Source: Herbaspirillum frisingense (lineage in GTDB: Bacteria > Pseudomonadota > Gammaproteobacteria > Burkholderiales > Burkholderiaceae_D). Taken from it: 64,000 bases of DNA. The stretch spans positions 1-64,000 of the forward strand of contig WNDX01000004.1 of NCBI GenBank assembly GCA_009914615.1, given 5' to 3'. Under the pieces are notes generated by a model. It made no database searches and was not told where the DNA came from. It saw nothing but the letters and a program-made list of their open reading frames with translations. This document shows positions 27,584 to 38,640 of the stretch, piece by piece. Every line of letters begins with the position of its first letter. Within the stretch, counting starts at the first letter, position 1. A program made the translations under genes and the position numbers.

Positions 27584-29347
27584 ATGCAGAAGTTCACCGG
27601 ACTTTGCAAACCTGCCGCCATGGCATTGCTGCCGCTGTGCGGCGCGCTGGCCTTCATGCCGGCCACTGCCCAGACCACCGCCCCGCCCTCGGCGCCGGTG
27701 GTCAAGTACGACCTCACCTACGACATCATCAGCCCGGTCTTTGCCAAGAACGGCATGGTCGCCACCGAACAGGAACTGGCCACCAAGGTCGGCGTCGATA
27801 TCCTGAAGAAGGGCGGCAACGCGGTGGATGCGGGCGTTGCGGTCGGCTTCGCGCTGGCGGTGGTGCTGCCCAACGCGGGCAACATCGGCGGCGGCGGCTT
27901 CATGATGATCCACGATGCCAAGACCGGCAAGAACGTGGCGCTGGACTTCCGCGAGATGGCGCCGCAGCGCGCCACCCGCAACATGTACCTGGACGACAAG
28001 GGCAATGTGGTGCCCGGCCGTTCGCTGTACACCCACCTGGCCGTCGGCGTGCCGGGCACGGTCGCCGGCCTGTCGCATGCGCTGTCCAAGTACGGCACCA
28101 TGAAGCTGTCGCAGGTGATGCAACCGGCCATCGAGCTGGCCGAGAAGGGCTATCCGGTCAGCCCCAGCCTGGCGCTGATCCTGGCCGCCGAGCGCGAGCA
28201 CCTGGGCCAGTGGGAATCCTCCAAGGCCATCTTCTTCAAGGACGGCCGCCCGCTGCAGACCGGCGAGATGCTGGTGCAGAAGGATCTGGCCAAGTCCATG
28301 CGCCTGATCGCCAAGCAAGGCCCCAAGGCTTTCTATGACGGCGCCATCGCCAAGAAGATCGTGGCCGAGATGGACAAGCACGGCGGCCTGATCTCGGCCG
28401 ACGACCTGAAGAACTACAAGGTGGTGGAGCGCGTGCCGGTGGCCGGCAACTATCGCGGCTATGAAGTGATGTCGATGCCGCCGCCGAGCTCGGGCGGGGT
28501 GCACATCATCCAGATGATGAACATCCTGGAACGCTACCCGCTGAAGCAATACGGCGCCGACAGCGCGCAGACCATCCACCTGATGGCCGAGACCATGAAG
28601 CTGGCCTACGCCGACCGTTCGGAATACCTGGGCGACCCGTACTTCACCAAGGTGCCGGTCAAGGGCCTGACCTCGCGCGCCTACGCCGACGAACTGGCCA
28701 AGAAGATCAACCCGGACCGCGCCACCCCGTCGTCCGAGATCAAGCCGGGCCAGCCCGCGCCCTATGAAAGCGACCAGACCACGCACTTCTCGGTCGCCGA
28801 TAAGGACGGCAACCTGGTCGCCACCACCTACACGCTGAACCTGAACTTCGGCAGCGGCATCGTGGCCACCGGCACCGGCATCACCTTGAACAACGAGATG
28901 GACGACTTCTCGGCCAAGCCGGGCGTGCCCAACGCCTTCGGCCTGGTCGGCGGCGACGCCAACGCGGTCGGCCCGTACAAGCGTCCGCTGTCGTCGATGT
29001 CGCCCACCTTCGTGCTCAAGGACGGCAAGCCCTTCCTGGTCACCGGCAGCCCGGGCGGCAGCCGCATCATCACCACCACGCTGCAGACCATCCTCAACGT
29101 GATCGACCACGACATGAACGTGGCCGAAGCCACCATCACGCCGCGCATCCACCACCAGTGGGCGCCGGATCAACTGCGCGTGGAAAAGGGCCTGTCGGCC
29201 GACACCATCAAGATCCTGCAGGACAAGGGCCAGAAGGTCAGCGTGCAGCCGTCGATGGGCCGCACCCAGACCATCCAGATCAAGCAGGACGGCTTCTACG
29301 GCTTCTCCGACCCGCGCAATCCGGATGGCCGCACGATCGGGTTCTGA
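27584..29347 (+). CDS. ggt: Gamma-glutamyltransferase
   Basis: Ggt hydrolyses or transfers the gamma-glutamyl group of glutathione and related peptides in the periplasm. The 587-residue precursor has a signal peptide (ends MPATAQ, about residue 30). It is self-cleaved before the nucleophile T399 in SDQTTHFSVADKDGN, giving large and small subunits. Further landmarks are GGNAVDAGVAVGFALAVV, GGGGFMMIHD, the SSGGVHIIQMMNIL segment and the small-subunit loop TGSPGGSRIITT. CAGGAGA precedes the ATG, fixing the start; the in-frame upstream start would mask the signal peptide. A terminator follows at once. Confidence 0.95.
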   Translation: MQKFTGLCKPAAMALLPLCGALAFMPATAQTTAPPSAPVVKYDLTYDIISPVFAKNGMVATEQELATKVGVDILKKGGNAVDAGVAVGFALAVVLPNAGNIGGGGFMMIHDAKTGKNVALDFREMAPQRATRNMYLDDKGNVVPGRSLYTHLAVGVPGTVAGLSHALSKYGTMKLSQVMQPAIELAEKGYPVSPSLALILAAEREHLGQWESSKAIFFKDGRPLQTGEMLVQKDLAKSMRLIAKQGPKAFYDGAIAKKIVAEMDKHGGLISADDLKNYKVVERVPVAGNYRGYEVMSMPPPSSGGVHIIQMMNILERYPLKQYGADSAQTIHLMAETMKLAYADRSEYLGDPYFTKVPVKGLTSRAYADELAKKINPDRATPSSEIKPGQPAPYESDQTTHFSVADKDGNLVATTYTLNLNFGSGIVATGTGITLNNEMDDFSAKPGVPNAFGLVGGDANAVGPYKRPLSSMSPTFVLKDGKPFLVTGSPGGSRIITTTLQTILNVIDHDMNVAEATITPRIHHQWAPDQLRVEKGLSADTIKILQDKGQKVSVQPSMGRTQTIQIKQDGFYGFSDPRNPDGRTIGF

Positions 29348-29392
29348 TCCATCGTTCTTGCCCGATGTGCCCGGCGGCTGTGGCCGCCACAA

Positions 29393-29429
29393 AAAAATGC
29401 CGCGACGTTCAGCACGTCGCGGCATTTTT
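29393..29429. terminator. ggt terminator
   Basis: A perfect 16-bp stem, AAAAATGCCGCGACGT, loop TCAGC, ACGTCGCGGCATTTTT, lies 43 bases after the ggt stop with T-runs on both strands. Confidence 0.95.
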
Positions 29430-29474
29430 CTTTCTTGCGGGTTTTTCGTTGATCAGGTTTCGCGTCCACGACCT

Positions 29475-29583
29475 CCGTCATTGCGGCGCAGGCCGGGATG
29501 CGGTGGCGTTCGTCGCGCTCCGCAGGCGCCGGCGGCATGTGACGAAAGACGCTGGGTCCTGACCTGCGTCAGGACGACGGTGA
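29475..29583. repeat. REP-like pair downstream of ggt
   Basis: CCGTCATTGCGGCGCAGGCC-GGGATG at 29475-29500 and, inverted, GGTCCTGACCTGCGTCAGGA-CGACGG at about 29553-29581 make a REP-like pair in the gap between convergent genes. The rest of 29430-29699 shows no gene. Confidence 0.5.
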
Positions 29584-29699
29584 AGAGAGCAGCGACGCCG
29601 GCTCAAGCAATTTCCGGACGTGGCATCGAGGCGAACCGCGATGCCGGCCGGGGCGCAGACCGCAATCTGCAATCTGCAATCCGGCGTCCGCGCGCCGGC

Positions 29700-31022
29700 T
29701 TACTCGCGCGGTTCCTGCAGCTTCGGATAGATTTTCACCAGCACGATCTTGGGTCCCGACATGCGCTTGATCACCACGTCGAAGGCCGGGAAGTCGATCT
29801 TCTGGCCTTCCTTGGGCAGATCGCCCAGTTTTTCCATCACCAGGCCGCCCACCGAATCGATGCTGTCGTCGTATTCGATGTCGATGCCCAGCATGTTTTC
29901 CAGCGTGACGATGGGCAGGCTGCCCTTGCCCAGCAGCGTGCCGTCGTCCTGGCGCGTCCATTCGCCGGTGTTGTGGCGGAATTCGTCGCGGATCTCGCCC
30001 ACCAGCAGGCTCAGCATGTTGTCCAGCGTGATGAAGCCGTCCGGCGGCTGGCCCTTCTTGCCGATGATGGCGAAGTGCGGCGAACCGGTGCGGAAGCGGC
30101 GCAGCAGGTCCAGCGCAGGCAACGCCGGCGACAGGTATTGCACCGGACGCAGGTAATCCTTCAGGTTGGCGATCGCGCGGCCATCCTGCTGCGCCAGGAA
30201 CACGTCCTTCAGGTGCACCAGGCCCAGCACCTGCTGGCGCTCGGCGTCGAAATAGGGATAGCGCGAGAAGCGGTTGCGGTAGACGATCTCCAGGTTCTCC
30301 GCCAGCGTCTTGTCGTCGCCCAGGGCGACGATCTCGCTGGCCGGGCGCATGATGTCGGCCACGTCCATCTCGGCGAAATTCAGGCTCTGCGTCAGCACGT
30401 TCCACTCGTCGCGGGTGAACTTGCCGTTCTTGCCGTTCTGGTTGCCCGCGCGCAGGATCAGCTTCAACTCGTCGGAGGAGTAATGGGCGTCATGGCCGTG
30501 TCCGGCGCCCAGACCGGCCACGCGCTGCAGCCAGTTGGAACTGGCGTTGAGCACCCAGATCAGCGGATACATGCCCCAGTAGAAACCGTACAGCGGCACC
30601 GCGCACCACAGGCCCAGCTTTTCCGGGCTGCGGATGGCCATGGATTTCGGCGCCAGCTCGCCGGCCACGATGTGCAGGAAGGAAATGACGAAGAAGGCGA
30701 ACACGAAGGACACGCCATGGATCAGTTCCTGGTTGGTCACGCCCACCAGCGAGAACAACGGCTCCAGCAGGCGTGCGAACGCCGGTTCGCCGATCCAGCC
30801 CAGGCCCAGCGAGGCCAGGGTGATGCCCAATTGGCAGGCGGAGAGATAGGCGTCCAGCTGATGGTGGACCACGGCCAGGATGCGGCCGCGTACGCCTTGT
30901 GTTTTTGCGATGGCCCGGATGCGCGTTTGCCGCAATTTGACCAGGCTGAATTCTGCTGCCACGAAAAAACCGTTCAACGCGACCAGGAAGAAGGCCGCGA
31001 CGATCAGTAATATGTTTTCCAA
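29700..31022 (-). CDS. CNNM/CorC-type membrane protein with CBS domains
   Basis: This 440-residue protein belongs to the HlyC/CorC (CNNM) family, linked to magnesium or other divalent-cation balance. It has an N-terminal DUF21 domain with about four membrane segments (FLVALNGFFVAAEFSLVKLR near residue 12, ASLGLGWIGEPAFARLLEPL near 70), a pair of CBS domains (IMRPASEIVALGDDKTLAEN to about residue 330), and a C-terminal CorC_HlyC domain (IDSVGGLVMEKLGDLPKEGQ). The old name hemolysin for this family is not supported by function. It is monocistronic in appearance. Confidence 0.85.
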   Translation of the reverse strand: MENILLIVAAFFLVALNGFFVAAEFSLVKLRQTRIRAIAKTQGVRGRILAVVHHQLDAYLSACQLGITLASLGLGWIGEPAFARLLEPLFSLVGVTNQELIHGVSFVFAFFVISFLHIVAGELAPKSMAIRSPEKLGLWCAVPLYGFYWGMYPLIWVLNASSNWLQRVAGLGAGHGHDAHYSSDELKLILRAGNQNGKNGKFTRDEWNVLTQSLNFAEMDVADIMRPASEIVALGDDKTLAENLEIVYRNRFSRYPYFDAERQQVLGLVHLKDVFLAQQDGRAIANLKDYLRPVQYLSPALPALDLLRRFRTGSPHFAIIGKKGQPPDGFITLDNMLSLLVGEIRDEFRHNTGEWTRQDDGTLLGKGSLPIVTLENMLGIDIEYDDSIDSVGGLVMEKLGDLPKEGQKIDFPAFDVVIKRMSGPKIVLVKIYPKLQEPRE

Positions 31023-31143
31023 CTAGGGTTCCTATAGGGGTTGTCGAGGGGCCCGGACACAATCCACCGGTCCGGACTCCGTAATTTACCATGCGCCGCG
31101 CCGGCAACCGGATTCATTATCAGATCGACAACTCCATTGCGCC

Positions 31144-32151
31144 TCAGAAACCTTCCAGCACCACCTTGCCGCGGGCGCGGTTGGTTTCGATCAGCGCATG
31201 CGCGCGGCGCAGGTTGTCAGCGTTGATGCGGCCGAAATTCTCGCCCACCGTGGTGCGCACGACACCCTCGTCGATCAGCGACGACACGCGCTGCAGCAGT
31301 TGGTGCTGCTTGATCATGTCGGCGGTCTCGAACATCGAACGCGTAAACATCAGCTCCCAGTGCAACGAAATGCTCTTGCGCTTGAGCGGCACGGCGTCCA
31401 GCGTGGCCGGGTCGTCGATCAGGGCGAACTGGCCCTGGGGCGCCAGCGCCTCGACGATCTGGGCGTAGTGCTGATCGGTGTGGGTCAGGCTGATCACGAT
31501 GTCGACGCCGGGATGGCCGATCTTTTGCAGTTGTTCCTTGAGCGGCTGGCTGTGGTCGATCACGTGATGCGCGCCCAGCTCGCTCACCCATTGCGCGGTT
31601 TCCTTGCGCGAGGCGGTGCCGATCACGGTCAAGCGGGTCAGCTTGCGCGCCAGTTGGGTCAGCATGGAGCCGACGCCGCCGGCCGCGCCGATGATCAGCA
31701 GGCTCTTGCCTTCGCCACCGTTCTCGGGCACCGCCACGCGGTCAAACAGCAGCTCCCAGGCGGTGATCGCGGTCAGCGGCAAGGCGGCGGCATCGGCGTG
31801 TCCCAAACGCTTGGGCTTGGCGCCGACGATGCGTTCATCCACCAGATGCAGCTCGCTGTTGGAGCCCGGCCGGGTGATCGAACCGGCATAGAAGACTTCG
31901 TCGCCGGCCTTGAACAGCGTCACCTCGGCGCCAACCGCCTTGACCACGCCGGAGGCATCCCAGCCCAGCACGCGCGGCTCCTTGACCGGCGCGCCGGCGC
32001 GGATCTTGGTATCGACCGGATTGACCGATACCGCCTTCACCTCGACCAGCAGGTCGCGCGGGCCGGGGACCGGCGGCGGCAGCTCGGTATCGATGAGGGA
32101 GTGGGCGTCGGCAATCGGCAAACCGTGCTGCGTGTAGACTATCGCTTTCAT
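31144..32151 (-). CDS. Zinc-type alcohol dehydrogenase-like quinone oxidoreductase
   Basis: This 335-residue medium-chain dehydrogenase/reductase of the quinone oxidoreductase subgroup uses NADPH. Landmarks are VEVKAVSVNPVDTKIRAG, VLGWDASGVVKAVG and the nucleotide loop GAAGGVGSMLTQLAR. The usual zinc ligands are absent, so it should be zinc-independent despite the family name. GGAAATGAC precedes the ATG at 32151; a longer frame upstream is not family-like. A LysR gene is divergent, 152 bp away, and likely controls it, as is common for enone or quinone detoxifying reductases. Confidence 0.85.
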   Translation of the reverse strand: MKAIVYTQHGLPIADAHSLIDTELPPPVPGPRDLLVEVKAVSVNPVDTKIRAGAPVKEPRVLGWDASGVVKAVGAEVTLFKAGDEVFYAGSITRPGSNSELHLVDERIVGAKPKRLGHADAAALPLTAITAWELLFDRVAVPENGGEGKSLLIIGAAGGVGSMLTQLARKLTRLTVIGTASRKETAQWVSELGAHHVIDHSQPLKEQLQKIGHPGVDIVISLTHTDQHYAQIVEALAPQGQFALIDDPATLDAVPLKRKSISLHWELMFTRSMFETADMIKQHQLLQRVSSLIDEGVVRTTVGENFGRINADNLRRAHALIETNRARGKVVLEGF

Positions 32152-32303
32152 GTCATTTCCTTTTCCAAAGGTAAAGTGGATGTGTGCGGGGCACTTGCCT
32201 TTAAGCAAAATTGGCATATCCCGCCCTTGAAAGCCATATTAAAAAGCCGCAGCCGGGCGAAAAACCCGTCTATCCGATTAAGACTTTCACTCCAGATGTG
32301 AAA

Positions 32304-33236
32304 ATGATCCGCCTCGAAGACCTCCAGCTCTTTTTGCGCGCGGCCGCCCTGGGCAGCTTTTCCCAGGCCGCGCGCGAAGCCGATCTGCTGCCCGGCCAGG
32401 TCAGCGCCGCCATCCAGCGCCTGGAGCGCGACCTGGATATCCGCCTGTTCGCCCGCTCCACCCGCAGCCTGCGCCTGACCGAAGAAGGCGAACGCTACCT
32501 GCCCTACGCCCAGGAAGCGCTGCAGACGCTGCGCGAAGGTCAGGAAGGCTTGCGCGGCGACGCCGCCGAACTGAGCGGCACGCTGCAGGTCGCCGCGCCG
32601 TCCGACCTCGGCCGCAACGTGCTGCTGCCGTGGCTGTCGGAATTCCGCCGCGCCAATCCGCAACTGGATCTGCGCCTGCTGGTATCGGACCAGGTGACCG
32701 ACGTGTTCCGCGACCCGGTGGACATCGCCATCCGCTACGGCCGCATGGACGACGCCAGCTACATCGCCCTGCCGCTGGCCCCGGACAACCGCCGCGTACT
32801 GGTGGCCTCGCCCGATTACCTGCAACGCCACGCCGCGCCGCAGACGCTGGAGGATCTCAAGCGCCACGACTGCCTGATCTATCAGTTGCAGGGACGGGTG
32901 TACGACAAGTGGCTGTTCCCCGGCGACGGCGGCCAGACGATACAAGTGAGCGGTCCGCTGGTCACCGATGATGGCGACGTGGTGCGGCGCTGGGCGGTGG
33001 CGGGCGAAGGCATCGCCTACAAATCGTGGCTGGATGTGGGCGCGGACGTGCGCGCGCGGCGGTTGTCCATCGTGCTGCCACAGTGGCGCGGGGAGCCGGC
33101 GCAGTTGCATATGGTATGCCCGCATCGCCGCCAATATTCGCCGGCGGTGCGCCAGTTGCAAGCGCTGCTGGCCTCGCGCTGCGCCGGCCTGATCGCCGAC
33201 CTGGAGCGCGAGATCGCCCTGGCCGGCCAGGCCTAG
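32304..33236 (+). CDS. LysR-family regulator divergent from the quinone oxidoreductase
   Basis: This 310-residue LysR protein has an N-terminal HTH (LQLFLRAAALGSFSQAAREADLLPGQVSAAIQRLE) and an effector domain starting near 90 (GTLQVAAPSDLGRNVLLPWL). The pattern belongs to the DsdC/AaeR-like branch that often senses aromatic or oxidised compounds. It is transcribed away from the oxidoreductase gene. It starts at ATG 32304, which gives the compact family N-terminus MIRLEDLQLF; 31 further in-frame residues upstream are not LysR-like. Confidence 0.85.
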   Translation: MIRLEDLQLFLRAAALGSFSQAAREADLLPGQVSAAIQRLERDLDIRLFARSTRSLRLTEEGERYLPYAQEALQTLREGQEGLRGDAAELSGTLQVAAPSDLGRNVLLPWLSEFRRANPQLDLRLLVSDQVTDVFRDPVDIAIRYGRMDDASYIALPLAPDNRRVLVASPDYLQRHAAPQTLEDLKRHDCLIYQLQGRVYDKWLFPGDGGQTIQVSGPLVTDDGDVVRRWAVAGEGIAYKSWLDVGADVRARRLSIVLPQWRGEPAQLHMVCPHRRQYSPAVRQLQALLASRCAGLIADLEREIALAGQA

Positions 33237-33239
33237 CCA

Positions 33240-34762
33240 TCAGGCATCGGTACGCAAGGCGTTCTTGATCACCGCCGCCAGTTTGTCGAAGGAACGCGCG
33301 ATCTCGTCATTGGGCACGCTGGCATAACCCAGCAGCAGCCCGCGCCGCGCACCGCGCGCATGCATGTAGTAGCGCGACAGTGGGCGCACGATGATGCCGG
33401 CCTGCAGCGCCTGCTCGCAGATCAGCACGTCGTCGCATTCCGGCGGCAAGCCCAGCACCAGATGCAGGCCGGCCTCGCCGCCGGTGATGGTCATCTTTTC
33501 GCCGAAGTGGCGGTTGATCGATTGCTGCAGCAATTGCAGCCGCTCGGCATACAGCACGCGCATCTTGCGGATGTGCGAGGCGAAATGCCCCTCCGCCATG
33601 AAATCGGCCAGCGTGGCTTGCAAGAACACCTGACCGTTGCGATACAGCTCGGCGATGCCGGTCGAGAAGGCCTTGGCCAATGACTCCGGCACCACCAGAA
33701 AACCGATGCGCAGGCCTGGGAACATGATCTTGCTGAAGGTCCCCATGTAGAGCACGCGGTCGTGCGTGTCCATCCCCTGCAATGACGCCAGCGGCCGGCC
33801 GCCGTAGCGGAATTCGCTGTCGTAGTCGTCCTCGATGATCCACACCTTGTGCGCGGCCGCGTACTCCAGCAGCATGCGCCGCCGCGACAGGCTCATCACC
33901 ATCCCCAGCGGATACTGGTGCGACGGCGTGGTGCAGATGAAGCGCGGCGGCCGCCGCAAGTTGGCCAGGCGCATGCGCATGCCCTCCTGGTCCACCGCGA
34001 TCGGCACGGTATTGATTCCCAGCGAGTTGAGCACGCTGCGCGTACCCCAGTAGCAGGGATCCTCCACCCAGGCCGCGTCGCCATGCTCGCCCAGCAGCTT
34101 GACCACGATATCGATGGACTGGTGGATGCCGGTGGTGATCAGCACCTGCGACGGACTGCAATTCACCGAGCGCGCCACCCGCAGGTGCACGGCCACCGCC
34201 TCGCGCAGCGGCGCATAGCCGGCGCCCGGCCCATACGTCAGCAGATCGGAATTGGAACGGCGCCAATGCTTGTTCTGCAGCCGGCTCCAGATCTTGTGCG
34301 GCACGCAGGTGACGTCCGGCACGCCGGGCATGAAGGCGCCCCACTGCCGCGCGCCGACAGTTCGGATTTGCCGGAGGGATCGGTGAGCGGCTCGATGCGC
34401 TCGGCCGCTTCCGGGATCTGGTCGGGCGCGGTGTCGGCGACGAAGGTGCCGGCGCCGGTGCGGCTTTCCAGATAACCCTCGGCCAGCAATTGCTCATAGG
34501 CGTAGGTCACGGTGTTGCGCGACATGCTCAACTCCAGCGCCAGGTCGCGCGAGGACGGCAATTGCATGCCGGCGGGCAGCGTATGGGCCAGGATCGCTTC
34601 GCGGATCAACTGGTAAATCTGGCGGTTCACGGGTATCCGCGGCGCCGGCTTCGCTGCATTGCTTTCGCGGACGGCGGCCGCCCGGCCCTTGGCCGGAGCG
34701 GCCTTGGCGGCGGGACGATTGATGCGCAGCAGCAGGTAGTCGGAGAGCGAGACGAGTTTCAA
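33240..34762 (-). pseudogene. MocR/GabR-type regulator (GntR HTH + aminotransferase), frameshifted
   Basis: The gene has the MocR layout: an N-terminal GntR winged helix (IYQLIREAILAHTLPAGMQL, then PSSRDLALELSMSRNTVTYA) and a class I aminotransferase-like domain with the PLP lysine in GTFSKIMFPGLRIGF. The first part runs from a TTG start at 34762 (MKLVSLSDYLLLRINRP). At about 34339-34342, a CCCC run, the frame changes: the expected GAFMPGVPDVTCVPHKIW lies in another frame from about 34345 down to the stop at 33240. One base added here would restore one protein of about 500 residues, normal for MocR. It is divergent from gabT, so GabR is the likely role. It may be a real mutation or a sequencing error. 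Confidence 0.8.
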
Positions 34763-34763
34763 G

Positions 34764-34809
34764 TGGCACCATCAGAAATTCGAGATTGGCTCTATATTAC
34801 AGTGCCAAT
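34764..34809. promoter_or_regulatory. Candidate MocR operator between the regulator and gabT
   Basis: TGGCAC (34764-34769), TGGCTC (34787-34792) and, inverted, GTGCCA (34802-34807) look like repeated half-sites; ATTGGC/GCCAAT (34785-34790 and 34804-34809) also form an inverted repeat. The surrounding bases are AT-rich (TCTATATTAC, TTTTATATTG) and hold the divergent promoters. Confidence 0.4.
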
Positions 34810-34878
34810 GCAGTTTTATATTGTTTCCCGATCAAGCAATTCCCGCGCCGCGACGGCGCCCCTTACCCGGAGCAAGCA

Positions 34879-36161
34879 ATGAACAGCAAGGCCCAGAACA
34901 ACGAGCAGCTACAGCAACGAAAGAATGCCGCCACCCCGCGCGGCGTCGGCGTCATGTGCGACTTCTATGCGGAGCGCGCATCCAACGCGGAACTGTGGGA
35001 CGTCGAGGGCCGCCGCTTCATCGATTTCGCCGCCGGCATCGCCGTGCTCAATACCGGCCACCGCCATCCCAAGCTGCTGGACGCGATGCGCGCGCAGATG
35101 GAGAAGTTCACCCACACCGCCTACCAGATCGTGCCCTACGCCAGCTACGTGGAACTGGCCGAGCGCATCAACGCCGTCACGCCTGGCGACTACGCCAAGA
35201 AGACCGCCTTCTTCTCCACCGGCGCCGAGGCCGTGGAAAACGCCGTCAAGATCGCCCGCGCCCACACCGGCCGTCCGGCCATCATCGCCTTCTCGGGCGG
35301 CTTCCACGGCCGCACCATGATGGGCATGGCGCTCACCGGCAAGGTGGCGCCCTCAAGCTGGGCTTCGGTCCCTTCCCCGGTGAAGTGTTCCATGCGCCCT
35401 ACCCCACCGCGCTGCACGGTATCAGCAGCGAAGACGCGCTGGACGCGGTCAAGGGCCTGTTCAAGAGCGACGTCGATCCCAAGCGCGTGGCGGCCATCAT
35501 CCTGGAGCCGGTGCAAGGCGAAGGCGGCTTCTACGCCGCCCCGGCCGAATTCATGCGCGGTCTGCGCGCGCTGTGCGACGAGCACGGCATCCTGCTGATC
35601 GCCGATGAAGTGCAGACCGGCTTCGGCCGCACCGGCAAGCTGTTCGCCATGGAGCACTACGACGTCGTGCCCGACCTGATCACCATGGCCAAGAGCCTGG
35701 CCGGCGGCATGCCGCTGTCGGCGGTCAACGGCCGCGCCGAGGTGATGGATGCGCCCGCGCCCGGCGGCCTGGGCGGCACCTATGCCGGCAATCCGCTGGC
35801 GGTGGCGTCGGCGCTGGCGGTACTGGAAGTGATGGCGGAAGAAAACCTGGTGGCGCGCGGCGCCCGCCTGGGCGACAAACTCAAGGCCCAGTTGGGCGAA
35901 CTGCGCTCGGCGGTGCCGCAGATCGGCGAAGTGCGCGGCCTGGGCGCGATGGTGGCGGTGGAATTCACCCAGCCCGGCACCAGCAAGCCCGACGCCGAGT
36001 ATGCCAAGAAGGTGCAGCAGCACGCGCTGAAGAATGGCCTGCTGCTGCTCACCTGCGGCAGCTACGGCAACGTGATCCGCTTCTTGTTCCCGCTGACGAT
36101 TCCCGATACCGTCATGGACGAAGCCCTGGGCATCCTGTCGGCCGCCGTGCGGCTGGCCTGA
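34879..36161 (+). pseudogene. gabT: 4-aminobutyrate aminotransferase, frameshifted
   Basis: This gene should encode a class III PLP aminotransferase that turns GABA and 2-oxoglutarate into succinate semialdehyde and glutamate. The N-terminal part reads MNSKAQNNEQLQQRKNAATP and then the usual class III core, including FFSTGAEAVENAVKIARAHT. At about 35353 the frame breaks: TGKVAP is followed by SSWASV where relatives have YKLGFGPF. Adding one base (CCT-AC-AAG in place of CCTCAAG) would restore the frame. In the second frame the protein continues to ILLIADEVQTGFGRTGK, PLP lysine in MAKSLAGGMPL and the stop at 36161, for about 427 residues in total. Whether the break is real needs checking. Confidence 0.85.
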
Positions 36162-36218
36162 GGCCGGATCCAGGCGTGGCCCGGGTCTTGCATCGCAGCT
36201 TGCCCGTGTGGTGGACCA

Positions 36219-36238
36219 GCCGGCGCCAGGGCGCCGGC
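36219..36238 (+). terminator. GC hairpin between gabT and the ABC transporter genes
   Basis: GCCGGCGCC-AG-GGCGCCGGC is a perfect 9-bp stem just before the AGAGGAGG ribosome site of the ATPase gene. It has no T-run, so partial attenuation or mRNA processing is more likely than full termination. Confidence 0.4.
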
Positions 36239-36263
36239 ATCGTGATAAAAAGAGGAGGCAAAC

Positions 36264-37388
<1,125 letters not shown>

Positions 37389-37493
37389 GCGCGCCGTCTT
37401 TCCGTTTTCCACATTCGAGGCAACGCAAGATTGCCGGTAGTTTCAACGCAGTCAACCATCGCAATATAAGTACGATAACCAACGAGGAACACA

Positions 37494-38537
37494 ATGAAAC
37501 GCCTATCTCCCGCCCTGCTGTCTCCGCTCGCTCTGGGCATGCTGTTTTCCGGCGCGGCCGCGGCCGCGGAACTGACCGTGGTCAACTTCGGCGGCGCCAA
37601 TGCCAACGCGCAAAAGGCCGCCTATGTCGAGCCCTTCCAGAAAAGCACCGGCACCAAGGTGACGACCGTGGAATTCAACGGCGAACTGGCCAAGATCAAG
37701 GCCATGGTGGAAACCAGGAAAGTCAGTTGGGACGTGGTGGAAATCGACGGCGGCGACCTCAATCGCGCCTGTGACGACGGCCTGATCGAAAAACTGGATC
37801 TGGCCAAGACCATCAAGAAGGACGACTTCATCCCCGAAGCCACCGTCAGCGAATGCGGCGTGGGCGCCTTCGTGTGGTCCACCGTGCTGGCCTACAACGC
37901 CGACAAACTGAAGAACCCGCCGACCAGCTGGGCCGATTTCTGGGATACCAAGAAATACCCCGGCAAGCGCGGCATGAAGAAGAGCGCCCAGTTCAACCTG
38001 GAGTTCGCTCTGATGGCCGACGGCGTGCCGACCAAGGACGTGTACAAGGTGCTGGCCACCAAGGACGGCGTGGAATGCGCCTTCAAGAAGCTGGACCAGT
38101 TGAAGCCCAACATCCAGTGGTGGGATGCAGGCGCGCTGCCGGCGCAGTTCCTGGCGTCCGGCGACGTGGTCATGGCCAACGCCTATAACGGCCGCATCGA
38201 CGCCGCCCAGCGCGAAGGCAAGAACCTGAAGGTGGTGTGGGCCGGCAGCGTCTATACGCTGGATTACTGGGTGATCCCCAAGGGTTCGCCGAACAAGGCC
38301 CTGGGCGAGAAGTTCATCGCCTTCGCCAGCCAGCCCGAGACCCAGAAGACCTATGCCAACAACATCGCCTACGGCCCGGTCAGCAAGGGCGCGCTCAAGC
38401 TGCTGGACGCCAAGACCCTGGCCAACCTGCCGACCTCGCCGACCAATGCCAAGGATTCGGTGCAGTTGAGCCTGCAGTTCTGGACCGACCACGGCGAGGA
38501 GCTGGAACAACGCTTCGCCGCCTGGGTCGCGAAGTAA
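37494..38537 (+). CDS. Periplasmic substrate-binding protein (PotD/PotF/YdcS-like)
   Basis: This 347-residue protein captures the transported solute, probably a polyamine or GABA. It has a signal peptide of about 24 residues (ends GAAAA-AELT), and mature segments such as ELTVVNFGGANANAQ, SWDVVEIDGGDLNRACDDGLIEKL and KYPGKRGMKKSAQFNLEFAL that are typical of the family. Acidic residues positioned to bind amine groups are likely but cannot be assigned. It lies 105 bp after the ATPase gene and before the two permeases. Confidence 0.9.
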   Translation: MKRLSPALLSPLALGMLFSGAAAAAELTVVNFGGANANAQKAAYVEPFQKSTGTKVTTVEFNGELAKIKAMVETRKVSWDVVEIDGGDLNRACDDGLIEKLDLAKTIKKDDFIPEATVSECGVGAFVWSTVLAYNADKLKNPPTSWADFWDTKKYPGKRGMKKSAQFNLEFALMADGVPTKDVYKVLATKDGVECAFKKLDQLKPNIQWWDAGALPAQFLASGDVVMANAYNGRIDAAQREGKNLKVVWAGSVYTLDYWVIPKGSPNKALGEKFIAFASQPETQKTYANNIAYGPVSKGALKLLDAKTLANLPTSPTNAKDSVQLSLQFWTDHGEELEQRFAAWVAK

Positions 38538-38640
38538 GCCGCACCCGCGACGGCGCTGCCATGCGCGGCCTGCCTCCGGGGCGGCCGTGCGGGCTTGCGG
38601 CGCCGTCGCGGCCAATCAGCCGCACCTGGATCACCGAGAC

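Noticed and set aside
29700..31022. Hemolysin
   Set aside because: This is a historical name for the CorC/CNNM family; DUF21 and CBS domains point to cation balance, not cell lysis.
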